Shown: piece by piece, positions 42,629 through 51,835 of the stretch | Layout: each line of letters starts with the position of its first letter | Position numbering within the stretch: position 1 is the first letter of the stretch | Notes under the pieces: model-generated | Database searches by the model: none | What the model was told of the DNA's origin: nothing | The model's input: only the letters and a program-made list of their open reading frames with translations | Translations under genes and position numbers: made by a program | Source of the DNA: Elusimicrobiota bacterium | Lineage (GTDB): Bacteria > Elusimicrobiota > Elusimicrobia > F11 | Reading direction: 5' to 3' | Assembly: GCA_022072025.1 (NCBI GenBank) | Contig: JAJVIP010000002.1 | Span: 411,356-475,355, forward strand | Length of the DNA stretch: 64,000 bases

Positions 42629-44544
42629 GGGTTTTTAGAACACAAGATTCGTCCTTGCCCATCACCATCGAGTTGATCGAGAAGATGCGTGACATGATGT
42701 CTCATCGAGGGCCCGATGATGCGGCCGCCTATGTTTCGGCTCAACAAGAAGTGGGACTGGCCCACCGTCGTCTTTCCATCATTGATCTCTCCTCCAATGC
42801 CGTTCAGCCCATGTCCAATGAAGATGAATCTGTTTGGATTGTTTTTAATGGGGAAATTTATAACCACGCTGAAATTAGGCCCCTTTTAGAAAAAGCGGGT
42901 CGAAAATTTAAAACGGACCACTCTGACACTGAAGTTATTCTGAAAGGTTATGAAGAATGGGGGGAACAGGTCCTCGATCGCCTCCGAGGAATGTTTGCAT
43001 TTGCCATTTGGGACAGGAAAAAAGGCCGACTCTGGTTGGCACGCGATCGGATGGGGGTCAAGCCTCTTTATTACACTTTCCACAAGGGTCTCTTCATTTT
43101 TGCATCTGAGATCAAAGCCATTTTGGCCTACCCGGGAATGAAAAGGAAAATGAATGAAGAAGCCTTCTATGATTTTTTGACTTTTCTCGTTTCTCCCGCT
43201 CCTCAAACATTATTTGAAGGAATTTTTAAATTGCCAGCCGCTCACACGCTCACCATTGAAACCAATGGGAAAACAAAAGAGCATCGATATTGGAATCCTT
43301 TTCATTCCGTTAAGAAAATTGAAGACCGTTCAGAAAAAGAATGGACGGATAGAATTTTGAGTTCTTTACGCGAATCCATTCGATATCGAATGGTGAGTGA
43401 TGTGAAATTTGGGGTGTTTTTGTCTGGAGGCATTGACTCCTCCACCAATACGGCTCTCATGGCAGAGCAGATGAATCGACCAGTTGAAACTTTTTCCATC
43501 GGTTTTGAAAATGCGGGAGCCTTTAATGAACTTCATTACGCCCGAAAAATTGTCGATCGCTATAAAACGAATCACCATGAAATTATTATCAAACCGAAAG
43601 ATTTGGTGGATTTTCTGCCCAAACTCGTTTTTCACCAAGATGAGCCGATTGTCGACCCAGTTTGTGTTCCCGTTTATTACGTGTCAAAACTGGCCAAAGA
43701 CAATGGGACCACCGTCTGTCAAGTGGGCGAAGGAGCCGATGAATTGTTTTGCGGTTATCCCTTGTGGGGCCTGTGTTTGAATGCTCAACCTTGGGTCAAC
43801 ATGTACCAGAAAATTCCGCGACCCTTGCGGATGTTGGCCTATGGGTCAATTAATGCGATGCAGCGGAAACCCACCCGTTCCATGCGAGCGCTTGATGTGA
43901 TGCGGCGCGCCAGCTCGGGAGAATCTATTTTTTGGGGAGGAGCAGAAGCCTATCAGGAGACCACCAAACGTCGATTTTTAAGTCGATCTTTTTTGAGGAA
44001 AATGGAGGGCCATACCTCCTATGTTCCCATCCGAAAAATTCACGAGGATTTCCTGAAAGATGCGCCTCCAGGAGCCGACATGTTGCATTGGATGTCTTAT
44101 TTGGATTTGCGCCTGAGGCTTCCTGAGCTGTTGCTCATGAGGGTCGACAAAATGACTATGGCCACCGCCGTCGAAGCGCGGGTTCCCTTTTTGGATCAAG
44201 AGTTCGTGCAATTGGCGATGAGTATTCCTCAATCAATGAAGTACAAGAATCGCACGCTTAAATATTTGTTGAAAAAGTCAGTGGAGCCATTGTTGCCCAG
44301 AGAAATAATTCATCGACGAAAACAAGGGTTCGCCGTTCCGGTGGAGGCTTGGTTCCAAAAGGAATTAAAAGGCTGGTCGGACAAGAAAATATTGGATTTC
44401 GTTCATCGAACCGATTATTTCAATGAAGACGTTATGCGCACCTATCTAAAACATTGTGGGACCAAGATGTCGTGGTTTTTGCTCAATTTTGTTCTCTGGT
44501 ATGAAACCTGGATAGAAGAAAAACAAGTGTTCCTGCCGGTTTAA
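42613..44544 (+). CDS. asnB: Asparagine synthase-type glutamine amidotransferase (copy 2)
   Basis: This is a 643-aa glutamine amidotransferase/synthetase. The Cys2 nucleophile is in MCGILGVF, the glutaminase includes FNGEIYN (78-84), and the PP-loop FLSGGIDSS is at 269-277. It differs clearly from the copy at 9031-10914 along its whole length. It overlaps the bi-domain oxidoreductase gene and is followed at once by the heparinase-like gene. WecC upstream would make a uronate that this enzyme could amidate. A plain asparagine-forming role cannot be excluded. Confidence 0.88.
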   Translation: MCGILGVFRTQDSSLPITIELIEKMRDMMSHRGPDDAAAYVSAQQEVGLAHRRLSIIDLSSNAVQPMSNEDESVWIVFNGEIYNHAEIRPLLEKAGRKFKTDHSDTEVILKGYEEWGEQVLDRLRGMFAFAIWDRKKGRLWLARDRMGVKPLYYTFHKGLFIFASEIKAILAYPGMKRKMNEEAFYDFLTFLVSPAPQTLFEGIFKLPAAHTLTIETNGKTKEHRYWNPFHSVKKIEDRSEKEWTDRILSSLRESIRYRMVSDVKFGVFLSGGIDSSTNTALMAEQMNRPVETFSIGFENAGAFNELHYARKIVDRYKTNHHEIIIKPKDLVDFLPKLVFHQDEPIVDPVCVPVYYVSKLAKDNGTTVCQVGEGADELFCGYPLWGLCLNAQPWVNMYQKIPRPLRMLAYGSINAMQRKPTRSMRALDVMRRASSGESIFWGGAEAYQETTKRRFLSRSFLRKMEGHTSYVPIRKIHEDFLKDAPPGADMLHWMSYLDLRLRLPELLLMRVDKMTMATAVEARVPFLDQEFVQLAMSIPQSMKYKNRTLKYLLKKSVEPLLPREIIHRRKQGFAVPVEAWFQKELKGWSDKKILDFVHRTDYFNEDVMRTYLKHCGTKMSWFLLNFVLWYETWIEEKQVFLPV

Positions 44545-44545
44545 C

Positions 44546-46522
44546 GTGAACTGGTCCCATCTTCTCCATCGATTGAATCACGTATCCAAGTCCGAATGGC
44601 CGCGTTTGTTGATGACGAAAACCGCTCATTGCTTAGATGCATGGATGGAACGAGCGCTTTATTCACCCAAGGGGCCGTATTTTCCCCATCAACCCGCAGA
44701 CTTGAAGCCCATTGGTCTTTACTCTTCCCATCTTCGAGATGATGCGCCTCGCCCGTTATTTCGATCCTCTTTTCCCAATGACGAAACCATTCGCTTGGCT
44801 GATCGAGCCTCAGAAGGTATTTTTGATTTGCTTGGATCGGGGCCGGTTGATTTAAAAAAATATGGAGATCAGATGTGGCATGTGGATTTTAAATCAGGGA
44901 CCTCCTGGCCTCCGCATGTTTTTTTCACGGGTGTTTCTCATTTGACTTTGATTCCAGGGGCCGACATAAAGGTCCCTTGGGAATTGTCTCGGTGCCAGCA
45001 TTTCGCGTGGTTGGCGCAGGCCCAGTGGCTTTCTCAGAATGATAGGTACGCCCGGGTGTTTGTGGACCAAGTCAATTCTTGGATTGAATCAAACCCACCC
45101 AAATATGGGGTGAATTGGCGAAGTTCCATGGAGGTCGCTCTTCGTGCGTGCAATTGGCTTTTGGCCTGGGATATTTTTCAAGACAACAAAATCATCGATG
45201 CTGAATTCCGCAAACGTTTTTCCGCCTCGCTCTGGGAACATGGCAACCATATCTATCGACATTTGGAATGGGGCGGAAATGTTTCAACCAATCATTATCT
45301 CTCTAACTTGTTGGGATTGGCCTATTTGGGGGTAGCGCTGGATCAGAAAAAATGGAAGATCTGCGCTCAAAATGAATTGGCACGAGAACTCTTTCGACAA
45401 ACGTATGACGACGGATTTGATTACGAAGGTTCAACCGCCTATCATCGTTTGGTTCTTGAAATATTTTTTTACTATTCATTGCTCGTCAAACGAAATCCCA
45501 TGGCCCTTGAACCGTTGGGGGCTGTCTTTTTGGAACGACTGGGGTTGATGTTTGAGGCCATGCTCCAACTAACCGCTCCTGATGGCACCATGCCCCTCCT
45601 GGGTGACAATGACAGTGGCCATGTTCACTGTCTTGTTAAACGTGAGGACGCGGATGTGTCTTATCTGACGGCATTGGGGGCCGCCTTGTTGGATCAAACT
45701 CCGCTGAAAGTAAAAGACTGGGAAGCCCCCGCTGAAATTTTTTGGCTCTTCGGCGAAAGTGGTTTGAAAAATATGAGGGCTGTTAAAACCGTTGCGGCCA
45801 AACAAATCCGCTCGAAAGGGCCCTCTTCTTCTGGACTCTTGACGATACGAGACCAAAATAGTTTGTTGGTTTTTTCAGCGGCTCCAAACGGGACAAGGGG
45901 AGTGGGGGGGCATACCCACAATGACAAGTTGAGTTTTTGTTTGTGGATTCAAGGCGAATGGTTTCTTTGGGATCCAGGAACAGGGGTCTATTCAGCCGAT
46001 CCTGATTTACGCAATCGCCTGAGGTCCACAGCGTCTCATAACACAGTGCAGATCAACGATGAAGAACAAAACCGCATCCTTCCCGCCTCTCTTTTTTCTC
46101 TCAAAGATGATGCCAAAACGAGTGTCCTCGCATGGGATCCGGAATGTGTCGAGGTTTCCCATGATGGATACAAACGATTACAACCTCCTGTGATTCATCA
46201 AAGACGCATCGAACATCGTCAGGGAAGTTTTCTCTGGAAGGTGGAGGACGTTCTTAACGGTGAGGGAGAGGTGGAAGCTCGTTGGTTTTTTCATTCTTCT
46301 CACCTGGATATTCAACCCATCGAACCTTTCAAGTATTATCTCAATGGCAAACATGGAAGACTTGAGATTCAATGCAATGCCATCTCCACCCCTGGCGAAA
46401 TAAAACAGGTCCCGATGTCTCCCGGCTATGGCGTCATTCAACGGGCTTGGGCTTTGGCCTTTCGTCAAAGGGTAACGCTGCCTTTTAAATGTAATTTTGT
46501 GATGACCTATGTCCCCCAATAG
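44546..46522 (+). CDS. Heparinase II/III-like polysaccharide lyase-family protein
   Basis: This is a 658-aa protein of the heparinase II/III/alginate-lyase family. The N-terminal alpha-toroid contains GGNVSTNHYLSNL and YEGSTAYHRLVLE. The C-terminal beta-sandwich has GVGGHTHNDKLS, GVYSADPDLRNRLR and TASHNTVQ, all family hallmarks. The start is GTG just after AsnB. There is no obvious signal peptide, which is common for biosynthetic-locus homologues. It may cleave the uronic-acid-containing polymer or act as an epimerase-type modifier. The 3' end overlaps the aroE start by 14 bp. Confidence 0.82.
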   Translation: MNWSHLLHRLNHVSKSEWPRLLMTKTAHCLDAWMERALYSPKGPYFPHQPADLKPIGLYSSHLRDDAPRPLFRSSFPNDETIRLADRASEGIFDLLGSGPVDLKKYGDQMWHVDFKSGTSWPPHVFFTGVSHLTLIPGADIKVPWELSRCQHFAWLAQAQWLSQNDRYARVFVDQVNSWIESNPPKYGVNWRSSMEVALRACNWLLAWDIFQDNKIIDAEFRKRFSASLWEHGNHIYRHLEWGGNVSTNHYLSNLLGLAYLGVALDQKKWKICAQNELARELFRQTYDDGFDYEGSTAYHRLVLEIFFYYSLLVKRNPMALEPLGAVFLERLGLMFEAMLQLTAPDGTMPLLGDNDSGHVHCLVKREDADVSYLTALGAALLDQTPLKVKDWEAPAEIFWLFGESGLKNMRAVKTVAAKQIRSKGPSSSGLLTIRDQNSLLVFSAAPNGTRGVGGHTHNDKLSFCLWIQGEWFLWDPGTGVYSADPDLRNRLRSTASHNTVQINDEEQNRILPASLFSLKDDAKTSVLAWDPECVEVSHDGYKRLQPPVIHQRRIEHRQGSFLWKVEDVLNGEGEVEARWFFHSSHLDIQPIEPFKYYLNGKHGRLEIQCNAISTPGEIKQVPMSPGYGVIQRAWALAFRQRVTLPFKCNFVMTYVPQ

Positions 46523-47402
46523 AATGCTAACAGGAATTATTGGCGCGAACCCCAGCCAGTATTCGAAAAGTCCTGTTATGTGGAATGCGGCCTTTCAGTT
46601 TTTTGATCTCGATGCCACCTATCAAGCCTTTGACGTATCAGAACACGATTTGCCATCGCTGATACAAACTTTCCGAAAGGATGAATCTTTGCGTGGTTTT
46701 AACGTGACCATTCCCTACAAAATAAAAATCATGGGTTATTTAGATGCGGTCGCACCCCTGGCTCAACAGGCGGGTGCCGTGAACACCGTTGTTCGAGATA
46801 CCAAGGGGCACCTAAGAGGATTCAATACGGACATCACTGGCGTGCTCGAAACGTTATGTGGCACATGGCAAGGCCAACCCCCTTTGTTTAAAAGTTTGGG
46901 AGGGCTTCGGGTCTTACTTTTAGGAGCAGGAGGGGCTTCTCGGGCGGTGATCGCTGCTTTGGGCAACGAATTAGGTGAAAAAGGCGAAATCCTGATTGTT
47001 AACCGTGATGTTGAAAAAGCCAAATCAGTGGCACTCGCTTTTCACGAATCCAAAACCCGCATTCGATGGGGCACCTTGTCCGAATTGGAAAATCAAATCC
47101 AAGGATTTGATTTGATTGTTAATGCCACGAGCGTTGGACAATTTGGTTTGGAATCCCCTTTGGGAGAAAGATCAATTCGGTTGGTGAATGCGAGCCAAGC
47201 CAATGCGGTATTTTTTGATTTGATCTATTCACCCTCAGAAACCTTGCTGCTCTCTCAAGCGAAATCGGCTGGTCGGAAAATAGTGAATGGCCAACCTATG
47301 ATTGTTGCTCAAGCGGTGGAAGCCTTTCGCTTAATGTTTGGGGATTTTCCTAAAAATGATCTCACCAAAATCATGGCGGAAGCTTTCGAGAAAAACATTT
47401 GA
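46509..47402 (+). CDS. aroE: Shikimate 5-dehydrogenase
   Basis: This NADPH-dependent reductase converts 3-dehydroshikimate to shikimate, 297 aa. The substrate motif is IGANPSQYSKSPVM (S19, S21), the catalytic Lys is K71 in VTIPYK, the Asp partner is D108 in FNTDITG, and the NADP-binding loop is LLGAGGASRA. The fit to AroE is good. It starts inside the heparinase gene (an alternative ATG is at 46524) and overlaps the next GT4. No other shikimate-pathway gene is in the window. It may be a housekeeping gene trapped in the operon, or recruited for an unusual carbasugar-like compound. Confidence 0.85.
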   Translation: MSPNRMLTGIIGANPSQYSKSPVMWNAAFQFFDLDATYQAFDVSEHDLPSLIQTFRKDESLRGFNVTIPYKIKIMGYLDAVAPLAQQAGAVNTVVRDTKGHLRGFNTDITGVLETLCGTWQGQPPLFKSLGGLRVLLLGAGGASRAVIAALGNELGEKGEILIVNRDVEKAKSVALAFHESKTRIRWGTLSELENQIQGFDLIVNATSVGQFGLESPLGERSIRLVNASQANAVFFDLIYSPSETLLLSQAKSAGRKIVNGQPMIVAQAVEAFRLMFGDFPKNDLTKIMAEAFEKNI

Positions 47403-48517
47403 AACCACGCAAAATCCTCTTTGTGGTTCCGCTGCCGCCCCCCTGGGCGGGTGTCGAACAAATGAGCCAGGTGCTCTTGGAATCATCCCTTGTAAAGCAA
47501 TATCAAGTTCAGGTGATTCGAGGAAACATTCGCGACTCCAATGCGGCCAAGGGGAAATGGGACTTGTCCGGAACATCTCGAGTTTTGAGCCTCTGTTTTC
47601 GTTTGACGATTAAATTGACCGTTTTCCGTCCTCACATTTTGTACATAACCCTTTCTCAAAACACCTCCGGGTTGGCCAGGGATTTTGCGTATATTCTTTT
47701 ATCATCATTGTTTGGGGTTCCGGTGGTGGCTCATCTCCATGGGTCCAAATTGAGAGAATTCATCGAGCTTCAGTCACCCGTTCCAAAGAAAATCGTTCTA
47801 TCGATGCTCAACCGGATCAAGTTGCTGGTTGTTTGCGCGAATTCTATAGGGGCTGACTTAAAAGAGGTTTTTCCACAATTGGAAATAGAGACTGTTTATA
47901 ACGCCATCCCCAAGATGAGGGAGGGGCCCTCAAAATTACCACGGTCGAAGGCTCGAAATGTAAGTTTTATGGGCCATTTCTCTGTCGCGAAAGGTTTTTA
48001 TGATGTCATTCGCGCCATTCCTCTTGTCTTATCGAAATTTCCCGATGTTCATTTTCATTTTGCCGGAGAACGATTGGACAATGAACGTAATATTCGTCTT
48101 TCTCAAAAAGGACGGTGGGAAGAGGTGGAGAAAACGATCAAAAGATTTCCTCAAAATATCCATTTTTGGGGAGTGGTGGAGGGGCCAGATAAAGAAAAAT
48201 TTTTTGAACAGGCCGATATTTTTATTTTGCCTTCTTATGCCGAGGCCTTTCCGGTGGCGGTGCTTGAAGCTTTGGGCGCTGGCCTTCCTGTGATCGCCAC
48301 GCCTGTGGGAGCTTTGCCAGAAGTATTAAAAGATGGGGATGATGTTCTTTTTGTGCAGCCGGGAAAACCGTCGGAAGTGGCCCATCGAATTATGGATTTG
48401 ATTGAGGACTCTAAACTCAGAGAACGTTTGTCACAAAATGCGTTGGCATTATCCCAGAAATTCTATCCCGATGTCTTTGCGCAATCCATGGCTCGGGTAT
48501 TTGAAAAAAGTCTGTAA
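47399..48517 (+). CDS. Family 4 glycosyltransferase
   Basis: This is a 372-aa GT-B retaining glycosyltransferase. VVPLPPPWAGVEQMS gives the N-terminal glycine/acceptor loop, and the second domain has GHFSVAKGFYDVI and the EX7E motif in PSYAEAFPVAVLEAL. The start is TTG overlapping the aroE stop (TTGA). It is followed by a 56-bp gap and then the KdsD-like gene. The donor is not identifiable. Confidence 0.85.
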   Translation: MKPRKILFVVPLPPPWAGVEQMSQVLLESSLVKQYQVQVIRGNIRDSNAAKGKWDLSGTSRVLSLCFRLTIKLTVFRPHILYITLSQNTSGLARDFAYILLSSLFGVPVVAHLHGSKLREFIELQSPVPKKIVLSMLNRIKLLVVCANSIGADLKEVFPQLEIETVYNAIPKMREGPSKLPRSKARNVSFMGHFSVAKGFYDVIRAIPLVLSKFPDVHFHFAGERLDNERNIRLSQKGRWEEVEKTIKRFPQNIHFWGVVEGPDKEKFFEQADIFILPSYAEAFPVAVLEALGAGLPVIATPVGALPEVLKDGDDVLFVQPGKPSEVAHRIMDLIEDSKLRERLSQNALALSQKFYPDVFAQSMARVFEKSL

Positions 48518-48573
48518 AAAGAAAGTGGCCCATCATCGGTGGAATTCTTACAATCAAACATCCAATCAAAGTT

Positions 48574-49563
48574 ATGAACATTGAAAACGAAATTAAATCA
48601 GTGATATCAACCCAGGCCAAAAGTCTCGCTGAATCCAAGCGGGCTATTGGCGGGGCCTTTAAAGAGGCTGTGAACATTCTTTACCGTTGTAAAGGAAAAG
48701 TGATCGTAACGGGTATCGGGAAATCGGGTTTGATCGCTCAAAAAATGGCTTCTACTCTTTCTTCCACTGGGACTCCCGCTATTTTTATGCATCCCGTGGA
48801 AGGCATGCATGGGAATTTGGGATTGGTACAGAAAAGCGATGTAATTTTTGCGATTGGGAAATCGGGAGAAAGCGAAGAATTGATCAACATCCTTCCGGCG
48901 CTTCATAAGATTGGAGCCAAGGTGATCTGTTTAACAGCTGAAAAAAACTCCACCTTGGCCAGGCGCTCCTCAGTTGCATTGTACGTTCCGGTTAAAAGGG
49001 AGGCCTGTCCCTTGAATTTGGCGCCGACGACCAGTTCAACTGTGGCGTTGGTGGTGGGGGACGCCATCGCTATCACGCTGATGAAGATGCGGGGGTTCAA
49101 TGAGCAAAACTTTGCTCTTTATCATCCAGGGGGACTTCTGGGGCGCCGGCTTCTCTTGAAAATGGAAGACGTAATGCGCGGAGGGGAACTCAACCCCGTT
49201 GTGAAGGTGAGTGATTCTATGACGAACTTGCTCATCGAGATGTCGAGAAAGTGGACGGGAGCGGTTTCAGTTGTGAATGCCAAGAAAAAACTTGTGGGAC
49301 TGGTGACCGATTTCGATGTTCGCCGGGCCTTTGCTCAAGGAAAAGCTATTCGGCAAGTAAAGATAGAACAAATTATGAATCCCCATCCCATTTTCATTTA
49401 TTCCGATGAAATGGCTGTGCGGGCGCTTGAAATTATGGAATCTCGGAAAAAGCCTTTGACAGTTCTCCCAGTGGTCGATCGCAAACGAAGATCGGTGGGC
49501 ATGGTCCATTTGCATGACCTGGTGCGCAAAGGACTTGTTTCGGGAAAAGCGCCTCACCTCTAA
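48574..49563 (+). CDS. kdsD: Arabinose-5-phosphate isomerase (KpsF/GutQ/KdsD family)
   Basis: This enzyme converts ribulose 5-phosphate to arabinose 5-phosphate, the first precursor of KDO, 329 aa. The SIS domain shows GIGKSGLIAQKMAST, AIGKSGESEEL, ALVVGDAI and FALYHPGGLLGRRL, the hallmark of the family. Two CBS domains follow (about residues 205-325), with MEDVMRGG at the first. Their nucleotide-sensing role is typical. KdsA, KdsB and WaaA are not in the window. It is 14 bp upstream of pdxA. Confidence 0.9.
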   Translation: MNIENEIKSVISTQAKSLAESKRAIGGAFKEAVNILYRCKGKVIVTGIGKSGLIAQKMASTLSSTGTPAIFMHPVEGMHGNLGLVQKSDVIFAIGKSGESEELINILPALHKIGAKVICLTAEKNSTLARRSSVALYVPVKREACPLNLAPTTSSTVALVVGDAIAITLMKMRGFNEQNFALYHPGGLLGRRLLLKMEDVMRGGELNPVVKVSDSMTNLLIEMSRKWTGAVSVVNAKKKLVGLVTDFDVRRAFAQGKAIRQVKIEQIMNPHPIFIYSDEMAVRALEIMESRKKPLTVLPVVDRKRRSVGMVHLHDLVRKGLVSGKAPHL

Positions 49564-49577
49564 AGATAAATCCGCTT

Positions 49578-50570
49578 GTGAAACCGATTATTGGATTGAC
49601 CTTGGGCGATCCGTCAGGTATTGGACCCGAAATTGTTCTTAAGGTTCTTCACCTCTCCAAATTTAAAAACCGTTGTGGATTTCGAATTTACGGGGATCAG
49701 GCTGTCTTATCGTGGGTAAATAAACATGTTTTTAAGCGGGCTCATTTGCCCCGCGCCGCCTTCGAATCTTTTAATTCCCTAACGGTACCTATCCGGTTTG
49801 GAACGGTCCAAGCGGCTTGTGGTTATGCGAGTGGAAGATATGTTGAGGCCGCGATTCGTGATGCTTTAAACCATAAAATTGACGCGATGGTCACTGGTCC
49901 CATTAACAAGGAATCTTTTCGGATGGGCGGATGGGGAAAACGTTATACCGGTCACACGGAAATGTTGGCTGGGTTAACCAAAACAGAAAAAGTGGCCTTG
50001 ATGTTGGTTTATGGATCTTTGCGTGCCATTCACGTGACGAGTCATATCCCTCTAAGAAATGTGCCGTCGAATTTAAATCAACAACGAGTTCTCGATACCA
50101 TCCTCCTGGCTCATCAGGGGCTCAAACAATTGGGGAAATCGACTCCGCGGGTGGCGGTTTGCGGATTAAATCCTCACGCGGGAGAGAACGGGTTACTGGG
50201 GACTGAAGAACAACAAATCATTTTTCCTGCCATTCGCAAAGCCAACCGAAAACGAATTCATGTCCAAGGCCCCTTATCCGCCGATACGGTGTGGCCCATG
50301 GTTCGTGACGGAATTTATGATGTGGGAGTGGCCATGTACCATGACCAAGGCCAAATTCCTATAAAACTTCTTTCCTTTTCGACTGGCCGAAAGGCGACCA
50401 ATGTTGAAGGGGTGAATGTCACGGTGGGCCTGCCCATCATTCGCACCTCGGTGGCCCATGGAACGGCCTTTGAAATTGCCGGCAAGGGAATCGCCTCTGA
50501 AAAAAGTTTGATTCAAGCCATTGAACTTGCATTGGTGATGGTTCAACATCGCGCCCGAAAAAACCGATGA
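49578..50570 (+). CDS. pdxA: 4-hydroxythreonine-4-phosphate dehydrogenase family (PdxA)
   Basis: This is a 330-aa dehydrogenase/decarboxylase of the PdxA family, normally forming the PLP-ring precursor. Motifs are GDPSGIGPE (10-18), metal-ligand histidines in GHTEML, VTSHIPL and YHDQGQIP, and GPLSADT. The start is GTG, 14 bp after kdsD, and its stop overlaps the flippase ATG. PdxA-like enzymes can also act on tetronate phosphates, so a role in an unusual four-carbon or sugar-acid intermediate is possible. PLP is needed by the two DegT aminotransferases. Confidence 0.87.
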   Translation: MKPIIGLTLGDPSGIGPEIVLKVLHLSKFKNRCGFRIYGDQAVLSWVNKHVFKRAHLPRAAFESFNSLTVPIRFGTVQAACGYASGRYVEAAIRDALNHKIDAMVTGPINKESFRMGGWGKRYTGHTEMLAGLTKTEKVALMLVYGSLRAIHVTSHIPLRNVPSNLNQQRVLDTILLAHQGLKQLGKSTPRVAVCGLNPHAGENGLLGTEEQQIIFPAIRKANRKRIHVQGPLSADTVWPMVRDGIYDVGVAMYHDQGQIPIKLLSFSTGRKATNVEGVNVTVGLPIIRTSVAHGTAFEIAGKGIASEKSLIQAIELALVMVQHRARKNR

Positions 50571-51835
50571 GCACATCCAAAACCTTTTTTGAAACCATCG
50601 CCTGGCGGGTAGGATTGGATGTTTTTTCTCGCGGTCTCTTCTTTTTGGTGAACATATTGATCGCGCGGACTTTGGCCGTGGGGGATTTTGGCTTGTTCGT
50701 TTACGCCGTTTCAATCGCTCAAATTTTTTACGTTTTTACTGATTTGGGAACCTTGCTTCAAATGTCCAAAGAAATGGGGCATCATCGCCACAAAAGTGTT
50801 ACTGAACGATCGGAATTGTTAAAGAATTATTTCGATTTGAAGATGGGCCTTTTGTTTTTTTCCTTTATCACATTCTCTTTTTGTTCAGTGGTTTTGTGGA
50901 AAGAGGAGCAGCCTTGGGTGGGGTTCTTGGCTCTTATTTGGATGATGTCCAATTCGATGCTTGATTTTCATCAATTTGTTTGTAACGGCTTAGGCCGAAT
51001 CGATTTGGCGCGAAAAGTGATGTTTTATCAGCGTTTCTTTATGCTCACCGGTGTCGTGACCTCTCTTGTTTTGAAAAATTCGTTGACCGGAATTTTATTG
51101 GGATTGTCACTGGGGGGAGTTGTGGGAACTTGGGTATCCAACCATATTTTCTTTTCACATGTTGGCGCTCAGTACACCTGGACTCCTAATTTCTCTCAGT
51201 GGGTCAGAATTTTAAAAGCTTCCATTCCATTGGCGATTGGGGGGGCGTTTGGTTCCTGGTATTTGCGCTTGGGAGCGGTATTTTTGGCCTGGACGGCGGG
51301 AAGCTCCATTGTGGGGGAATATGGCGCCGCTTTCAGAGTTTTTGAAATCACCTATATTATTCCCTCCGCGATCATGGGCATCGGTTTGCCTCATTTAACA
51401 TCGCTGATTGGAAAAGGAAGAGATTCTTTTCGTAATGAAGTTTGGCGCGTTGGAGGGCTCATGGCCGGGATGGGAGTTCTCTGGGCTGTGGTTTTAGCGG
51501 GGGGAGCGCCCTGGTTTATTCACATCCTCTTTGGCACTCGGTTTGAGGGTGGAATTTTGCCCTTAAAAATATTGGGGATAACCGGGGGATTAGTTTTTCT
51601 GAATTATTTTGTTACACATTTGATGGTGGCTCTCAACTTTCAAAAACGTCACGCGATGAATCAAATATTGGCCTTTTCCGTTTGCGCCTTGTTGAGCGCT
51701 GTTCTTATTCCAGACAGAGGGTCTTTGGGCGCTGCTCTCAGCCTTCTGGCTACTGAAGTTTTCCTTTTTGTGATAACGACAGCCTATTTACTTAATGGTA
51801 CGATCCGCCCCCATGAGCAACATGAAAATTCTTGA
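50567..51835 (+). CDS. Wzx-type polysaccharide flippase (copy 2)
   Basis: This is a 422-aa polytopic membrane protein of the MOP superfamily, with about 12 hydrophobic segments from residue 18 to 415. The N-terminal pattern RVGLDVFSRGLFFLVNILIA and the LGDFGLFVYAVSIAQIF-like stretch match polysaccharide flippases. The ATG overlaps the pdxA stop. It presumably exports the repeat unit built by the downstream GT4/GT9 set. It is distinct from the 24505 flippase. Confidence 0.85.
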   Translation: MSTSKTFFETIAWRVGLDVFSRGLFFLVNILIARTLAVGDFGLFVYAVSIAQIFYVFTDLGTLLQMSKEMGHHRHKSVTERSELLKNYFDLKMGLLFFSFITFSFCSVVLWKEEQPWVGFLALIWMMSNSMLDFHQFVCNGLGRIDLARKVMFYQRFFMLTGVVTSLVLKNSLTGILLGLSLGGVVGTWVSNHIFFSHVGAQYTWTPNFSQWVRILKASIPLAIGGAFGSWYLRLGAVFLAWTAGSSIVGEYGAAFRVFEITYIIPSAIMGIGLPHLTSLIGKGRDSFRNEVWRVGGLMAGMGVLWAVVLAGGAPWFIHILFGTRFEGGILPLKILGITGGLVFLNYFVTHLMVALNFQKRHAMNQILAFSVCALLSAVLIPDRGSLGAALSLLATEVFLFVITTAYLLNGTIRPHEQHENS

